NCBI GenBank assembly: GCA_028554755.1
Contig: JAPTOF010000012.1
Coordinates: 5,237,501-5,301,500, forward strand
Length of the DNA: 64,000 nt
Reading direction: 5' to 3'
Source of the DNA: Cordia subcordata
Taxonomy: Eukaryota; Streptophyta; Magnoliopsida; Boraginales; Cordiaceae
Shown here one piece after another: positions 12,701 through 26,105 of the stretch. Position numbers and translations under genes: made by a program. The notes beneath the pieces were generated by a model. That model worked only from the letters and a program-made list of their open reading frames with translations. It did not search any database and was not told where the DNA came from. Numbering within the stretch: position 1 is the first letter of the stretch; each line of letters opens with the position of its first letter.

Positions 12701-15700
12701 AATACCAAGTACAAGATCATCAGCAAGCATTTCCATCTAAAGGCATTTCAGTATAAGCTCTGACCATGGCAAGAAACTTCATGTGAAAGACTAAGACGTA
12801 AATGTTGCTAATGAATCTCATTTCTGAATATAATAAAGATTCCTGGTGATGGATCTTGACAGTTACCTCACTGGTGGGCCATGCAAGAAAGTCACGTCCC
12901 TGATCAGCCCTCTTCCATATGAAATCATCCTGAATCAGGTGAAAAGGTTTCTCCTGGCCTAATTTGACCCGCTTAGATGACGGACTTGGTCTAGCTTCAC
13001 GTACAATATTTGGAGTAGCTTCTGACACTCCATCATCCAAGCCAGGAGGTTGAGAACCATTGGGCAAATGAATTCCAGGAAGTAACTTTTTCCATGTTAG
13101 AGCAGATGGTTTTGAATTACGGTTCCGAGAGATACAACGAATTGGACGAGACAACACTTCAAGGAAAGAAAATCCGCCCATCCTTGGTATGTCAAACCTG
13201 ATGCAGAATAATCTACCATCGCACTTCGATGAAAGCTGAAATACAAAAAATAAAAGAGTCATTGGAAGCTCAAGCAGGTTCAATGAATCGATATACATTC
13301 AACAATTAATTTTGTCTTGAAGCATAGAAACATCCCCTTGCTGAAAATTCTTCTTCTTCTGCAACCACCCCCAAACTCCGGAATGGAGAAAGTAGACAGA
13401 GAAAAAAGGGTTTAGAAAAAACAAAGAGGGTTTACAAGAAATATATCACAACACATATTCTTTTCAGTATATATGGCAGTACAATCCACAATAAGGGGAT
13501 ACATCACTGAAAGACAATCATCAAAAAGAATCAGAGATCAAAAAATGAGATGGCTGCAATATATGCACATTCGCCTTCCAAAAAGAATAGCAAGGTCTGA
13601 TGTGAATTCTTTTTTTTTTTTTTTTTTTTTTGTCGAATCTGATGTGAGTTCGGAGGAAAACTTAAGCATTGAACAAGATTTGTCCAGCTCAATAAGAGTT
13701 GAAGAAATGTTAGAAGGAGGCTCAAATTGCTCAATGTTGAAATGATACCAATAGAAATGAATTAACCAATGTAAAGAACAATACCCCTACTAAGTTTCAC
13801 TTCTAGAATAAGTGTTCTTAAAATTATGCACCCTAAAAACATGTCCACAGCTCCGCCAATTATATATATGCAGTCAGCTTCCAACATTAACAAATAAATA
13901 AAGAGTTGCACCAGAGTATTACACTATACCTGTGATATTTTTATCTTAAAGGAAGCACGCCCATTCATTAGTTTGCTTGGTCTATCAGAAGAAGCATATT
14001 CAATTCCATCATAACTGGCTAGCAGCGGAGCTTCTGCATCAATTGTCTTCTCAACAGGAGCCTTGTTATCAGCATATACAAGTGTTGCCATAACCTTGTG
14101 GAAAAGAAGTGAACATCATTAAGCAGCATTATCAGAACAGCAGAGAGATTGTCAAGGAAAACACAGCATATGAAGTTAGTATATTGTAGAACAAAATGAC
14201 ACCTCCATTTCTTTGTTCACTAGCTGGCCAAAGGAATCCAGTAAAGCGACATCCAAGGAAAGAATCCTCCGGCAAGATGCCTGAGACTCCATAAAAGACC
14301 AAAAAATAATCAAATTTCAACTCTGAAACAAATTTCATATGGATCAAATTTGTCAAGACATATTAAGTTCAATAAAAATAATTAGCCTAGTCTATAAATA
14401 TTCAAGCAGTTGAAACTTGCATAAGCAACTGAAAATTACCAGGCACATCAACACTGTTCTATAACTTTAATAAGGAATTTAGCACAATATAGGGGCCCTT
14501 ATGAATTGTAAATAGCTTAAAAGACTTAAATTCTGATGTTTCTGGAGAAAATAAAAACACCACTCAAATCACTTTACAGAGCCACTAAAGGCTTCCACCC
14601 TCAGTCCAGGCAGTTCATCTGGCTCTGAAACGCAAACAACACCAAAAACTACAGACTAGCAGTGTGCAATTGCAACTAAAACTTGAAAATATTTAAGAAG
14701 GCTCCAGCATAATTATATAAAGTCCAAAATATTATGCAGACAGCATTTGAAATCAATACTGCAAAAGAATTCAAATACAAGAACATACAGTAACTAAACA
14801 ATTTAAAACAGTAAGACTTTTGAACCTTGCCACCGACAATGCTCCATACACCATCATTGTCTTCTTCAATCTCTGAGGCACTTGAATAATCAATATAAAG
14901 TTGCAGTGGGGGGTCCTACCATTGGAAGAATGATGTCAGCCTTTCAAAGTGAAACATATGTTTGTACATTTGTGCCCGTGCACCAGTGCATAAATAAATA
15001 TGGGAAAAACAACATGAAATACTAAAGATCATTAGAAAAGCTATTGGGAAAGAAGAGATATGAAGGTTGGATATCTGCCAATGTCCACGGTGTACTGACC
15101 TTAGCATAGTCATATTTTATATCTGATGTTAAAGGCAGAACTTTCATGCTGTGAACATAGTCGTGCAATCCGCTACCATCTCCAATAATGAGAGGAAAAG
15201 ACACTCGCCTGGAAACATCTGAGCTTAAGCCAGTGGTAGGTAAGGAAGATAGCATTTTTTCTCCTACAACCTCGCCACCAATGTGAAGTCGCACAAAATC
15301 TGGTGAGACCTGAAATGAACTGAAAATCTATTAAAATTACAGGAAAACCAGAAAACAGGACAACTTCATCTGTTGTAGCTATCATAATGAAAGTCAAACA
15401 AGTTCGTGTTCAAGAAATAAGCTTAGTGAAAACAAGTCTAAGAATAGCCAATTCTAAATGCTCATGACTAGGACTCAGTGTGATAACCTTATCATATCTC
15501 CAGGAATATTCTTGGTTTCAGCAAATAACATGTTTCATATTCAATATATATCTTCACATTTCAAGAACAATTTATATCATGATGATGAGCTTCAGTCTAA
15601 GCTAGTATCCAGAGACGAGAGGATGAAGTCTAAGCCAGTATCCAGAGACAAGATGCTGAAGTAAAGCACATCTTTTACATGAATGGAGACCGTGAAACCC

Positions 15701-17310
15701 AAGCCTTGATCCATAGGTTAAAACCACCAGAAAACATTCAGCATATCAACACACAAACACAGGCACATACATGGACTTAGAAAAAGAAAACATACTCATA
15801 ATAATGTCCAGAATATGAAAATTGTTCAAATTGAGAAAGTAGTTGACACAATGATCAAAATATAGACAAGTTATATACCATGCATCCAACATGCACCCAT
15901 TTGTTCATAGGAAATTCAGTCTGCGAGGATGCAGATGAAACTTCTCCCAATCTAACAGGAAGGTCAGGCCATGGGGCTTCTTTATGAGAATAATGCACTG
16001 GAAAAAGCATCGGTTTCTTCTCTTCATTCAACAAGAGGAAAGAAGCACTACATTTGGTATCTGGGTGCATCTGCATAACCCAAAACTCGAGCTAATCATA
16101 TTTCTATAATTACACATAAATCAGAAGACAATAAAGAGAGAAAATGGCTAGAGAGACACCAGTATAACAATAATTACAGAAAGGAAATAAGAGGACTAAA
16201 AGTAAGCTGCATTGGTGCTATATACACTAGAGATAGCAGAATCAAATGCTAAAACAATGCATGTCATAAAGCAACAATTTCAATAAACTATTTGTGACAT
16301 TATCGATCTTGAAGAGTAAAGGGCTACATGTATATCTTGCACAATTTGGACAGTTTGTAGTAGTCAAAACAACGTACATTAAAGTTCGGATTCTTAACAA
16401 AATGACATAAAACTTGAAAGAAATCATTACGCATATTGGTTAAACTAATTGAGCAAAACAAGGGACCTGAATTGGCTTCCAAACCAAAACTTATACAATC
16501 CAACATCAAAAACAGCTTCAAAGTTGCCACCTTTCTACAACATAAACCAAGATTTCCGAAACAACAATTAAGCAACCAAAAAAAAAAACACATTGCTTGT
16601 GTACAACAGATCATCAGATAAAATTGTGATCTTTTCACACAAAACCACATAAGCAATTTCAAAGCCACCATACTTCGACAACATAAACCAAAATTACATA
16701 CAAAACAATAACCAAACAACCAAGATCACACTGTTTGTACTCGAAATTTGCACTAAATTACTTAAAAGAAAACAAAAACAAAACAGAAACTTAGCGGACA
16801 TCAGAAATAGCCACTAATTCTAAACACACAAATCCCATTAAAAATGAAGAAGTAGAAAAGTAAAAACAATAACATAAAAATGTGATCTTTACGCACAAAA
16901 ACACAAAAAACGCAGCTTCAAAGCTGCCACCTTTCCACAGAAAATTAAAATTTCCATGTAAAACAACTAACAAGATACTCATTGTACTGAAAACATCACT
17001 ACATTACCCCATAAAAGTTAGCTCGGTGTAGGTTACACCCATTAATCAAGAAAGAGTAAAATAATCTTTTTTTAAAAAAAAAAAAGAAAAGAAAAAGAAA
17101 AAGTACAAAGATGGGTAGCTACAAAACCTGATGAAGAATTGTGAAAGGCAAAGAATTGGGGCTGGTGAGAAAAAGCCAGAAACAAAGAGAGAAGGAGCCA
17201 TTGAAGTCCTCTTCATTCAATTCCACTTTAAGATCTTTCAACAACACATAATCTTTCTCTTCTATCACATTACTATTACTATTACTATTACTATTATCAC
17301 TCATCATCAT
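9751..17310 (-). CDS. SHB: Plant STAT-type linker-SH2 domain protein (SHA/SHB family)
   Basis: Putative phosphotyrosine-binding protein of the plant STAT-type SH2 family (Arabidopsis SHA/SHB). Twelve minus-strand exons: 17310-17128, 16070-15879, 15309-15100, 14915-14826, 14622-14578, 14280-14203, 14094-13930, 13235-12867, 12334-12051, 11906-11744, 11113-10764 and 9880-9751. They join to about 752 codons without a stop. The STAT-like linker carries WESVTPKWIEGFITKEEA (636-653); the SH2 core reads GTFVLRF, with the phosphate-binding arginine at 672. A basic stretch, SSKRVKL, in exon 8 is a candidate nuclear signal. The N-terminal two-thirds resembles no other domain I know. Least certain are the start (three ATGs at 17310-17302 after an AAC/ATT-rich leader) and the 15-codon exon 14622-14578. 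Its neighbour, the AT1G78530-like kinase, supports assignment to the AT1G78540 (SHB) locus. Confidence 0.87.
11697..11742. repeat. (GT)n(GA)n microsatellite abutting a splice donor
   Basis: On the minus strand this is GT(CT)n(CA)n, beginning at the donor of SH2-gene exon 10 (exon ends 11744). Changes in repeat number start only a few bases into the intron. Confidence 0.85.
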
Positions 17311-19267
17311 CTTGTTCACCCCCTCGAAAACAAAAACCAAAAAAAAAAAAAAAAAACTACTTTTCCTGATCAAACTACAAAACACAAAAACTCCAAGAAA
17401 ACAAGAAAAGATGTTTACAAAGTATTTTTTTTCTTTCTAAATTATATGTTACAATGCTAATTTTTGGGATTTTTTTCACTTTTTTTTTTTCTCTCGAGTG
17501 ACGGCTGTTAAGTAACGGTTTGAAGTGGAGAGGTTGGTTGGTTGTCTTCGGCGGTTCAAAGTTGCTCTAGTCTTTTCATTTTCTTCTCTCTTCCCTCTCT
17601 TTAACAATTTTGGGTGTTGATTAGATGCTTGGCTTTCATGGGATGTGCCAAGACAGACCAATGGGTGATCGACACGTGGATTTGAGGAGGGCGTAGTTTT
17701 GGCATTGGGTTTCCCGCTTTGGGGGAGTGAGACTGAGAGACTGCTCTTCTGGTAATTCTTTATGAATTGCATCACGAAACCCCTATACTTATGTGAAACT
17801 TCAACTTGGGGTCATAAATATTTGTCAAATAGTAGCATTTTTTTTTGTGTTTTGTTATCATACTAGAAATAAGGAAAAGAAAACGTGTGCGATTGCACGT
17901 AAAGATTAGCTGTTGACCTTGCAAAGTAATACTAATATTCACATTATTTCCTCTCCTGTAAATATATACTGTAATACGTTCCATGGGATGAGAAAAATAC
18001 AAAGATAGTAAATTTATTGAATTAAGTGTTATTTAATTGTAAAGTGTCTTTTAGTGTATTTTTTCTTTTTCATAATTGAAACATCACGAGAGAAGAATTT
18101 TGATTGTTTATGTTTGGATACAAAATTTGTTGAACGAACGCTTTGAAATGGAAAAAGTAATTCAATAGAGATTTTGGTTTTTTTTTTTTTACAAATTTAG
18201 TAAATACGTGTCATGGTAATAAATTTCTAACTAAAATTAAAGATCCATTTAAAAACTAACTAAAACAATAATTAATGAATGAAGATCTAAAATGGAATTT
18301 AGTGAGTGATTTAAACTTTCAAGGGAAATTTCAACGATTTAAAATGCAATTCAACCTAAGAATGGTAGCATATGACCCAAAAAAAAAAAAAAAGGCCTAA
18401 GAATTGTAGCATAACTCCTGTGATGTCACAGTGATCCTTGAGGGGTAAGTCTACCCTGGAAAAGTATTCAAAACAAAAAGAAATGATCATTAGGATACTA
18501 TCACGTGCCATTAATTTATAACTAGCATTATTCCTTTCGTGTATCATTGATTTTCAACCGCTGCTACTTCCACGGCTTATTTGCGTCTCTATGGTTTGGA
18601 CTAAAATTTTCTTTTGAACAATAAAAGGCCCATTCGGATTGTCTTTTTCTAAAAAATATTTTTTTAACAATTTTTAAAATATATATTTAAAAAAAAAAAA
18701 CTAAAAGTTTTGGCTTTTTGGAGAAAAAAAACTATATTTGAAATTTTTTTTCAGAATTTCAACTTTTTCTTAAAAAAAAAAACCTATTGCAAAAACAATA
18801 CGCTTTATTCAAGAAAAGAAGTGTTTTTTTTCCTTTAAAAAAAAAAAAAAACCAATCCAAATGGACCAAAAATTCTAGTCACCTAAAAGGAAACGTTTCT
18901 ATTACAAAGCTCACGCTATTGCGGGAACCAATTTATAACGCTTACCAGTAAGTGAAAAATGTGTATATACATTACAAAGTATCAAATACATAGGTAGGCT
19001 GCCTGCTAATACAGCAATCAACCAATCTATATATGAAAATGTCTATGATAACATACAATCTACAGATGAATCATCATAGTTTTGTTTGATAATGATGCAT
19101 CAATGTAGAGTGCTTATAAGCAAAACGTCCAAGATCTCTATAGTATTTCGTATAGAACAGTAAATTTAGTGAGTCAGTCCAAACAAGTAGTTAAAAATTA
19201 TAAATGCCTCATCGTAATTTCATAGGATATCGATATCCTTCTAGTCATCTTGTTCAGCGAGACTTTC
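17311..19267. other. Spacer: SH2-gene promoter and MSRB 3' end
   Basis: Two kilobases between the SH2-gene start and the MSRB stop. The proximal part is purine/pyrimidine skewed and should be leader. A G-box core CACGTG lies at 17673-17678, about 360 bp upstream of the SH2-gene ATG. A MITE-like repeat occupies 18627-18866. No coding sequence was recognised. Confidence 0.6.
18627..18866. repeat. MITE-like repeat, 'TTTGGATTG' family, copy 2
   Basis: Starts GGCCCATTCGGATTG and ends CCAATCCAAATGGACC, an imperfect inverted pair. The inside is a T-rich then A-rich palindrome-like core shared with the other copies. Confidence 0.7.
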
Positions 19268-22200
19268 CTACTTCGGCTTCAGTTTCAGAGCAGCACTGCA
19301 GATGTAGATGGAAAAAGCATCATGTATTCATGTATGTGACAACTTCAAATGTTAATAGGCGCGGGAGAACGGAAGATCAAATATTTTAAACAAACCGTTA
19401 AAGTTCCAGTAAATTCAAAACAAAGCATACCCATTAATGCAATAACGCTTTCCTGTTGGCGGGGGGCCATCATCGAATACATGTCCGAGATGTGCATCAC
19501 AAACTGCACATAAAGCTTCTTGCCGAGGCATGAAGATGATAGACAAGTCTAATTTCGACTTCACATTGTTTCCTACAGGCTGGTAATAAGATGGCCACCC
19601 TGTTCCACTATCAAATTTGGTAGATGATCTGGAAATTGAAGCTTCGTCTGTTAATTCTGTATATAGTTGAACACCTGAAGATCTATTGATTATTATAGGG
19701 GAAGAACTAATATGGGAAAGTAGCTTGCTTACTCGAATAGAGGAGTATCACAACAAATGCAATGGTAAGTTCCAGCAGTTTTCGTTTTCCAGTATTCCCT
19801 GCATCCAGAATCATGAAAAAAGCTGACAGCATGATAAATCTCAAAATAAGATGACCTAGATTCAGTAGCTGTTAACCAGCTTCTTTCAGCATGTATCAGG
19901 GTTAAATAGAACAGCTATATCCATGCAAAGTAGAGGTAGTTGCTGCTCAAGGCCTAAAGTTTAGCACCAAGTTCAACCAAAATTTTGCAATCTTCAGTTT
20001 ATGATGAGAGATGAGAGGTAGCCATTAATAATAATAATAATATTATTATTATTACAACTCCCCTACCCCAACCTCCCATCCCCGACGGGATTCGAACCCA
20101 ATTCATCACTCTTGATGACATAGTCTCAACCACTTGAACCACCTCTAATCCCACATGAGATGATGAGATGATGAGATGAGATGACGAGGTGATGAGATGA
20201 GATAATGTGATGAGATGACGAGATGAGACAATGAGATCAGATGAGATGAGAGTTAACTGTTGCCGCTCAAAAGCTTAGCACTGAAGTTCAACCAAAGTTT
20301 GCCATATTCCAAGTTTCTCCACTTTCTTTGCAATAATTGATGCCTCACACGGGGCAAGCCAGGAGGAAATTCCATATTGACCTCTGGTCATGTCTGCTGT
20401 TACTTAATCACCCATTCTACTCTCATATTTCAGTGACTTTACTCTCATATTTCAGTGACTTTCAATTAGCTAAGTCATAAATCACATTGAATGCATCTGA
20501 CTGCAGCCTGTTCAATATCACACAAACTAAGCTAATGAAAAATCTGAGAGTATTGAAAATTCTAAGCAACCAATCCATATACTGTTTCAATACATCAGTA
20601 GATACTGAAATGAACAAGGCTGCATCAGCACTGCAATCCAGTAGCGAAACCTAAAACTGAAGGCTGCCATCTCCTAGATCTCTACTATGTTCCCAGCATC
20701 TCCAAGATCTCTTCTATGTTCTAGCTATACCTGCCATAATGATGGGAACTGATTACTCTGATCAACAAAGTTATATAGGCAGAAACTAGCAAGGCTGCAT
20801 AAATTGCTTTTAGCCATCTTACTATACCCGTTTTAGCCTCTACAAATTGAAAAATGCCCGGGGAAAGTGCTCAGACAATCCAATCATCAAACCACTCACT
20901 TGTACAATGACATAGCTGAAACGTATAGCTAGAACAAATAGGATGAAAAAAATGAAATATGGAATTGTACCCAGTGAAAGCCCTTTCGGTGCCCTTTTGC
21001 CGGGTTACGTAGTATTGTTCCTGTGTCAGCCTCTTCCTCCATTCCTCATCACTTACAGAACGATAATCAGTGGTGCTTACATCTGTACAGACAGTATACT
21101 TTAACAAATAATTCAATATTTCTACCAAAACTGGATAGATAAGGAAAGTGAAACTATAAGTTCATATACGTGATTCAGCAAAATCTTCCCAACACAGTTT
21201 TATGTGAGGTTCCTTGAAATCTGCCGAATACAATTTTATGAACATTCATCCACCAAGGAAAAAACACGCTCCGCAAAATTTCTTCATAGGGGTAAACTGT
21301 AATTCTAGACAATAAATACTGAAGTTGCCATTGTTTACCCACTTTAGCATTGGAAAATTCTTTTTTATCACTCCACCTTGTGAATATTGTGAAGTCAACA
21401 CAGGAACTTGTTATAGTGGTTTTCTGAAAATTTCTCCGAACAGACTTAATGCGAGAATTATCACCTCACCCCCCAGGTTTAAGAATATCTGCTGTCGGCC
21501 TCAAATCCATGATCCCAAAGTAGGTAGTCTCAATTATTACTGAAAACCACAATACTAGACTACAAATCTCATACTACTTTATGAAGTTAAGAATTAAAAT
21601 TTGCAGCGTCAAATTCAGGACCAGAGATAGTAAGTCTAAATTATTAGATAAAACCATGACATCCGCATATAAATCACGCTCTCTGGATGTCCACACCAAT
21701 ACGGGACATCACGTGTATGTCATAGGGCCACTTTGGATTGGCTTTTTCCGTAGAACAGTACTTCTTTTTTGCAAAAAACACATCTTTCTACAATAACTAT
21801 TTAAATCAATTCTTAAAGAACTGAAACTCTGAAAAATGTCAATTTTTTTGGAAAACCAAATTTTTAGCTTCTCAAAAGAACACTTTTTGGAAATCCAAGC
21901 CCCTAGTCTATCGAAGAATCCAATTACACGCAAAATCCTAATCCTGAAGAGATTCTAACTAAAAATTAGAATCAAGTCAAACATATGAAACCATCTTCAT
22001 CTTGCTACAAATCCTATCATTTCATAACATGCATCAGCCAAAATGCTTTATAACAATTAATACCAATCAAAATTCAAACAAAAAATAATCTTGATATATA
22101 TGATTTAAAAGCAAAAGAGGGGTTGAGAAAACCTTGAGTGCTTTCTGGTTTCTGTGAAGAAGCTGAGGAGCCCATAGCACGAACGTGGGCAGAGGTTTTG

Positions 22201-22364
22201 TTTCTTTGTTTTTGGCTTAAAGCTGCTGCCCCAAAAGCTAAAGAAAATTTTGACTTGTGAATATTCAAATTTGCAAAATGAGCTTTCGGGGGAAAGTTGG
22301 ATATGGAGCTTATGAAGCTGTTTGTTATGGTTTGAGAAGCCATTGACATTGATGCTGCCCACAT
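19268..22364 (-). CDS. MSRB2: Peptide-methionine (R)-S-oxide reductase B, plastid type
   Basis: Reduces the R-diastereomer of methionine sulfoxide in oxidised proteins; plastid forms use thioredoxin or a related reductant. Five minus-strand exons: 22364-22133, 21082-20971, 19798-19733, 19628-19431 and 19295-19268, giving 211 residues. The first 60-70 residues are Ser-rich and lack acidic residues, as in a chloroplast transit peptide. Family hallmarks: two zinc CxxC pairs (C128/C131 and C177/C180), GTGWPSYY at 145-152 and the catalytic Cys200 in RYCIN. The last exon adds only GAALKLKPK. Start choice between ATGs at 22364, 22349 and 22343 is open; the first was taken. Sequence resembles plant MSRB2 more than MSRB1, so the symbol is tentative. 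Intron 2 contains a SINE-like element and a GATGA-rich simple repeat. Confidence 0.92.
20022..20153 (-). repeat. tRNA-derived SINE-like element (in MSRB intron 2)
   Basis: Read on the minus strand, it has an A-box-like TGGTTCAAGTGG and, about 35 bp on, a B-box GGTTCGAATCC, then a short body ending in (TAA/TTA)n. This is the usual plan of plant tRNA-derived SINEs. It does not fold as an intact tRNA. A related, more decayed copy is at 43772-43893. Confidence 0.65.
20152..20252. repeat. ATGAG-rich simple repeat
   Basis: Irregular repeats of GATGA/ATGAG run for about 100 bp next to the SINE-like element inside MSRB intron 2. Confidence 0.85.
21725..21903. repeat. MITE-like repeat, 'TTTGGATTG' family, copy 3
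   Basis: Begins GGGCCACTTTGGATTGGC and ends AAATCCAAGCCCC, in MSRB intron 1. It is shorter than the other members, with part of the A/T core missing. Confidence 0.6.
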
Positions 22365-22936
22365 GGGTAGAATCTAGTTTCGTGAAATACCACGTCGTTT
22401 ATTGTGGGGTGAAGAATCTGATGTTGTTGGTGTAGGAGGTTCGCTGATGCTCCCCTTCATTCTACACCTCCGATTATATGACTATTACTCGTTCTGGGTC
22501 CCACTCACTATGGTTTTTGCAGAAAACTCCATATACATATACATGTATATATATGTTCATATGATTATGTAGACAACTTTAATAATAAAATGAATTTTTC
22601 ATTTCAATTAATAATGAAATCAATTTTGCATTTTTTTTAAACTGATAACTTTAGACCAATTTCCTAAGAGTGGATTCCATTAAGTACAGAAAAAGAATTA
22701 GTTTTTCAGGCAGATGGAACAAAAAGAATAATAATAAAATAAAAAAGAAAAGAAAGAAATTAAAAGTAGCAATCTATATACATAAGTTATTATGATGTAT
22801 TTTAGAAATTTTTAATTGTTGTAGAATTTTCCATATACACAAAATCAACACATGTTTTGCGATAAATGATTGACAAGGTATTTGAAATTGCTTGCAAAAC
22901 CAACTCATGTCTAATATACATCTAAATAAAAACTAA

Positions 22937-23152
22937 GGGCCTATTTTGATTGATTTTTTTTTAGGAAAAAATATTTTTTTTTAGAAAAAATTATAGTAAA
23001 TTTGTAATAATTATTTAATTTGACTTTTTAAAAAATTAAAAAAATTCAAATATAACTTTTTTTATAAGTTAAAATTTTTAACTTTTGAAAAAAAAAATTA
23101 TTTTCAAAAACAATTAAAAAAATATTTAAAAAAAATCAATCCAAACAAGCCT
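22937..23152. repeat. MITE-like repeat, 'TTTGGATTG' family, copy 4
   Basis: Left end GGGCCTATTTTGATTGATT and right end AATCAATCCAAACAAGCC form an inverted pair around an A/T core. Confidence 0.75.
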
Positions 23153-24001
23153 TAAAACCTATTTCTTTAGGCACAAGCTCTGACCAAAAAAAAAATGCGG
23201 CCTAAATTCCAAAGTTGGACTAGCGTTGTGAGATGGAACTGCATGCACTTGAATTTTGTCCTCCGCCACGTGGCCTTCAGGCATCATTCGAATCAGAATA
23301 GAGGCCATTCGTTTGCCACGTTTACAAAAGCCTGGTCTTGTCTACTGGGCCTACTTCTTTTTTTTTTTAATTCTCCCTGCCCTCGACTGGCAGGAATTGT
23401 CAGCCCATCTGCTTTGAGCCCAGGTAGTGAAGGCCCAAAAAAGATACAATGGGTCCTTGACCACATATTGTATGGCGTCCACATTTTAAATTTACTTGAG
23501 ATATCAATATATAATTGATGCTCATAATTACAATAGTTAATATCAATATATATATTTGGTTGAGTATTTTTGAGTAAGGATACTTTTCTAAAGTTTTAAC
23601 ACTGTGAGCGGGATTTAATAGTTGTAAATATCTCTATTATTTTAATATAACTATGATAACAATAAATAATGTTTAAAATTCGCTCATCATAATGTTATGA
23701 ACAATTAATTTATAATATTCTAATGTCATTGTTATTGTGAGTTTAGACGCTAAAGTGTATGATGACATACTAAAGAAAGAAAAGAAGCAGAAAAGGGTGC
23801 TATTTGGTGGTGGAGCATTAACCAAAAAAGAAAAATGTGTGGGTGAGGAAGGCTTTAGATGGAGAAGCAATTGGAAGTTGATGGTTTGTTGTGATATATA
23901 TAGTTAAGACTTCAACAGCCTGTTTGGCTATATTTACAAGCAACCTCACCAGCATTTTTTTAATATAAAAAAGTGCTTATAAGTTCATCGACAATGTAAG
24001 G

Positions 24002-24028
24002 TATATTATATATATATATATATATATG
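24002..24028. repeat. (TA)n microsatellite
   Basis: About 12 TA units in the spacer upstream of MSRB. Confidence 0.9.
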
Positions 24029-25069
24029 TTAAATCCTTCGTTCTCAATTCAACCCGTTACTTTTAATGGAATTTGAACTTAAATCATAATCTTTTGTAAG
24101 TAATATTAACCAGTTTAGTTATTAATCTCAAATATACAAATATGCGTGTGTGGGCGCGCGTATATATGCACTCTATTGTCTTTAATTTCTCTTGAAATTT
24201 TCTTATTTCTTTCATTCTATAGATTGACCCCTGAGAAATTAAGAACCGGACACGTGGACGACAAAGGAAAAACCTTTGGGAAAATATTATGATAATTTAG
24301 TGGAAACACAATCAACACCAGCTGAGAGATGCCCTTCTACTCTTTTGTTTAGACAAGACACTTGTTAATTTGTCAAGTGGCAAAGCATGGTTTCCTAGAG
24401 TTCTTGTTTTGTTTTTTCACTCAAAGGAACTTTCTTTAAAAACTGCAAAAAAAGAGTTTGCAATTTACAAAGCCAGCGAATGCTAGACTGTTCAAAGTTA
24501 AGAGAGAAGAAATTTCGCAACCAATTTTGAGATAGGATGCTAGCTATACAAAATTTTGAATTTCAATAAGCGGTTTTGTTGAAATTTTGACAAATCAAAG
24601 AGATTGAGTCTCGATAAATAACACGATACAAAATGTGAATATTCTTACATGCAAAAAATCTTTACATGTAGCACGTAGAGTAGTTGGGACCATTTGATTA
24701 AAAGGATTTCTGAATCTATGTCGAAGATGGGCCTCTAAGATGTGCAAAATTTGATTTTAATATTTCAACATGTCTTTAATAAGAGAGATTCAAAGGTTAA
24801 TCACACATGATAGCAACAGCAACAATATTAAAATGAAAAAAAATTGCAACTCGTACTCATTTTTATAAATATTTACGTTAAAATTGTTTAAGTCGCATCT
24901 CGCTCAATGGTCAACAACCTTAATGTATGTCATAAATTATTTTATCGTCTGAGGAGACGTATCTCAGGTCACGCATTAACATAACACCACACAGAAACTC
25001 CAGGGAATTTTATGGTGCCAAAACCTCCATACGTAGGGATCCTTGAGGCTAATAGTTCAACTTGGGCAT

Positions 25070-26105
25070 CGGATTGGATAATCGAATACTTAATAATTGA
25101 ATATCAGATTGAAAAGTTTAATATTCGGTGAGATAGTTAAAAACTATATATTTAGCCGGATAATAGATATTTGGATAGAGGATATTTCGGATTCGAATTT
25201 CAGATTTTTTTAAATAAACTAAAAAAATAAAATTTTTATTAAAGATTTTACTCTTATCATTAGCAAAAAAACTAAAAAAAATTCTTATTAAAGATTCCAA
25301 AAAGTTTTTACTTTTAATTTTTATGCTTATATTACAGTCATAAACTCTTACTAATCTGAAAAAAAACATACAAAACTCTCACTAATCTAATTAGAGAGTA
25401 AAATTAGAATTACAACTCACCGTCTCAGACACAACTCTTACTAATCTAAAACGCACCCACATGCTCTCACTAATCTAAAAACACACATAACTCTAACTAA
25501 GATAGCACCCACCGTCACAACCCACCACCATCGTCTCTCCACTCTTTCACAACACACACTACACGATTCACACACAGACACGGATTTACACATACACACA
25601 CACACATTTTCACTCATTTTTTCACACAAATACAAACTACTCTTTCGTATTTAATTTATATATATATGTAAAAATAAAAAAAGAAGATTCCAACTTCGAT
25701 GCCTCGATGGTGCGGTTGCTGCTAGCTGCTAGAAAGAGGTGGTGGTCTATTAGTCGGTGGTTGCATGGTCGGGGCTCTGGTGGATAACAGCATTAGTGTG
25801 ATGCTTTGAGAACTTGGAAGAGTAAGTGAACTTTTTTCAGGGTCTTCTAGTTTTAGTACATTAGAGACATGGAAAAGAACTTAGCTTATTGTTTTAGCGC
25901 ATTTGTTAATTTAACTTAAAGAAAAAGAAAAACAGGTACCCAATATCTGAACGGGTAGTGAAAAAGCTATCCGAAATCCAATCCGAAAATATAAAAAAAA
26001 AAAAACCGGATATTGGATCGGGTATTCGAAATCCAAAATTTTGTTACTTTTCCTACCTGTTCAAAATTGGATGCGGATACGGGTTCGGATACAGATTGGA
26101 TATTC
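25070..26105. repeat. Decayed repeat rich in GGATAT/ATCCGA words
   Basis: Both ends (25070-25205 and 25930-26105) are dense in GGATAT, TCGGAT and their reverse complements. The right end finishes in CCCACCCCTACC, a word seen at hAT-like element ends. The middle is ACAC-rich low complexity. No left terminus or target duplication could be fixed. Confidence 0.35.

Noticed and set aside
12498..12726. Open frames on both strands inside the SH2 gene
   Set aside because: They lie in the intron between exons 8 and 9 and carry no motif.
20080..20153. Possible tRNA gene (GGTTCGAATCC on the minus strand)
   Set aside because: A and B boxes are present, but no acceptor stem or cloverleaf pairing could be formed and a (TAA)n tail follows, so it was called SINE-like.
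24251..24256. G-box in the spacer, considered an MSRB enhancer
   Set aside because: Almost 1.9 kb from the MSRB start and isolated, so no assignment is justified.
25441..25635. Val/Cys-rich open frame
   Set aside because: It is the translation of an ACAC/CACA low-complexity tract.
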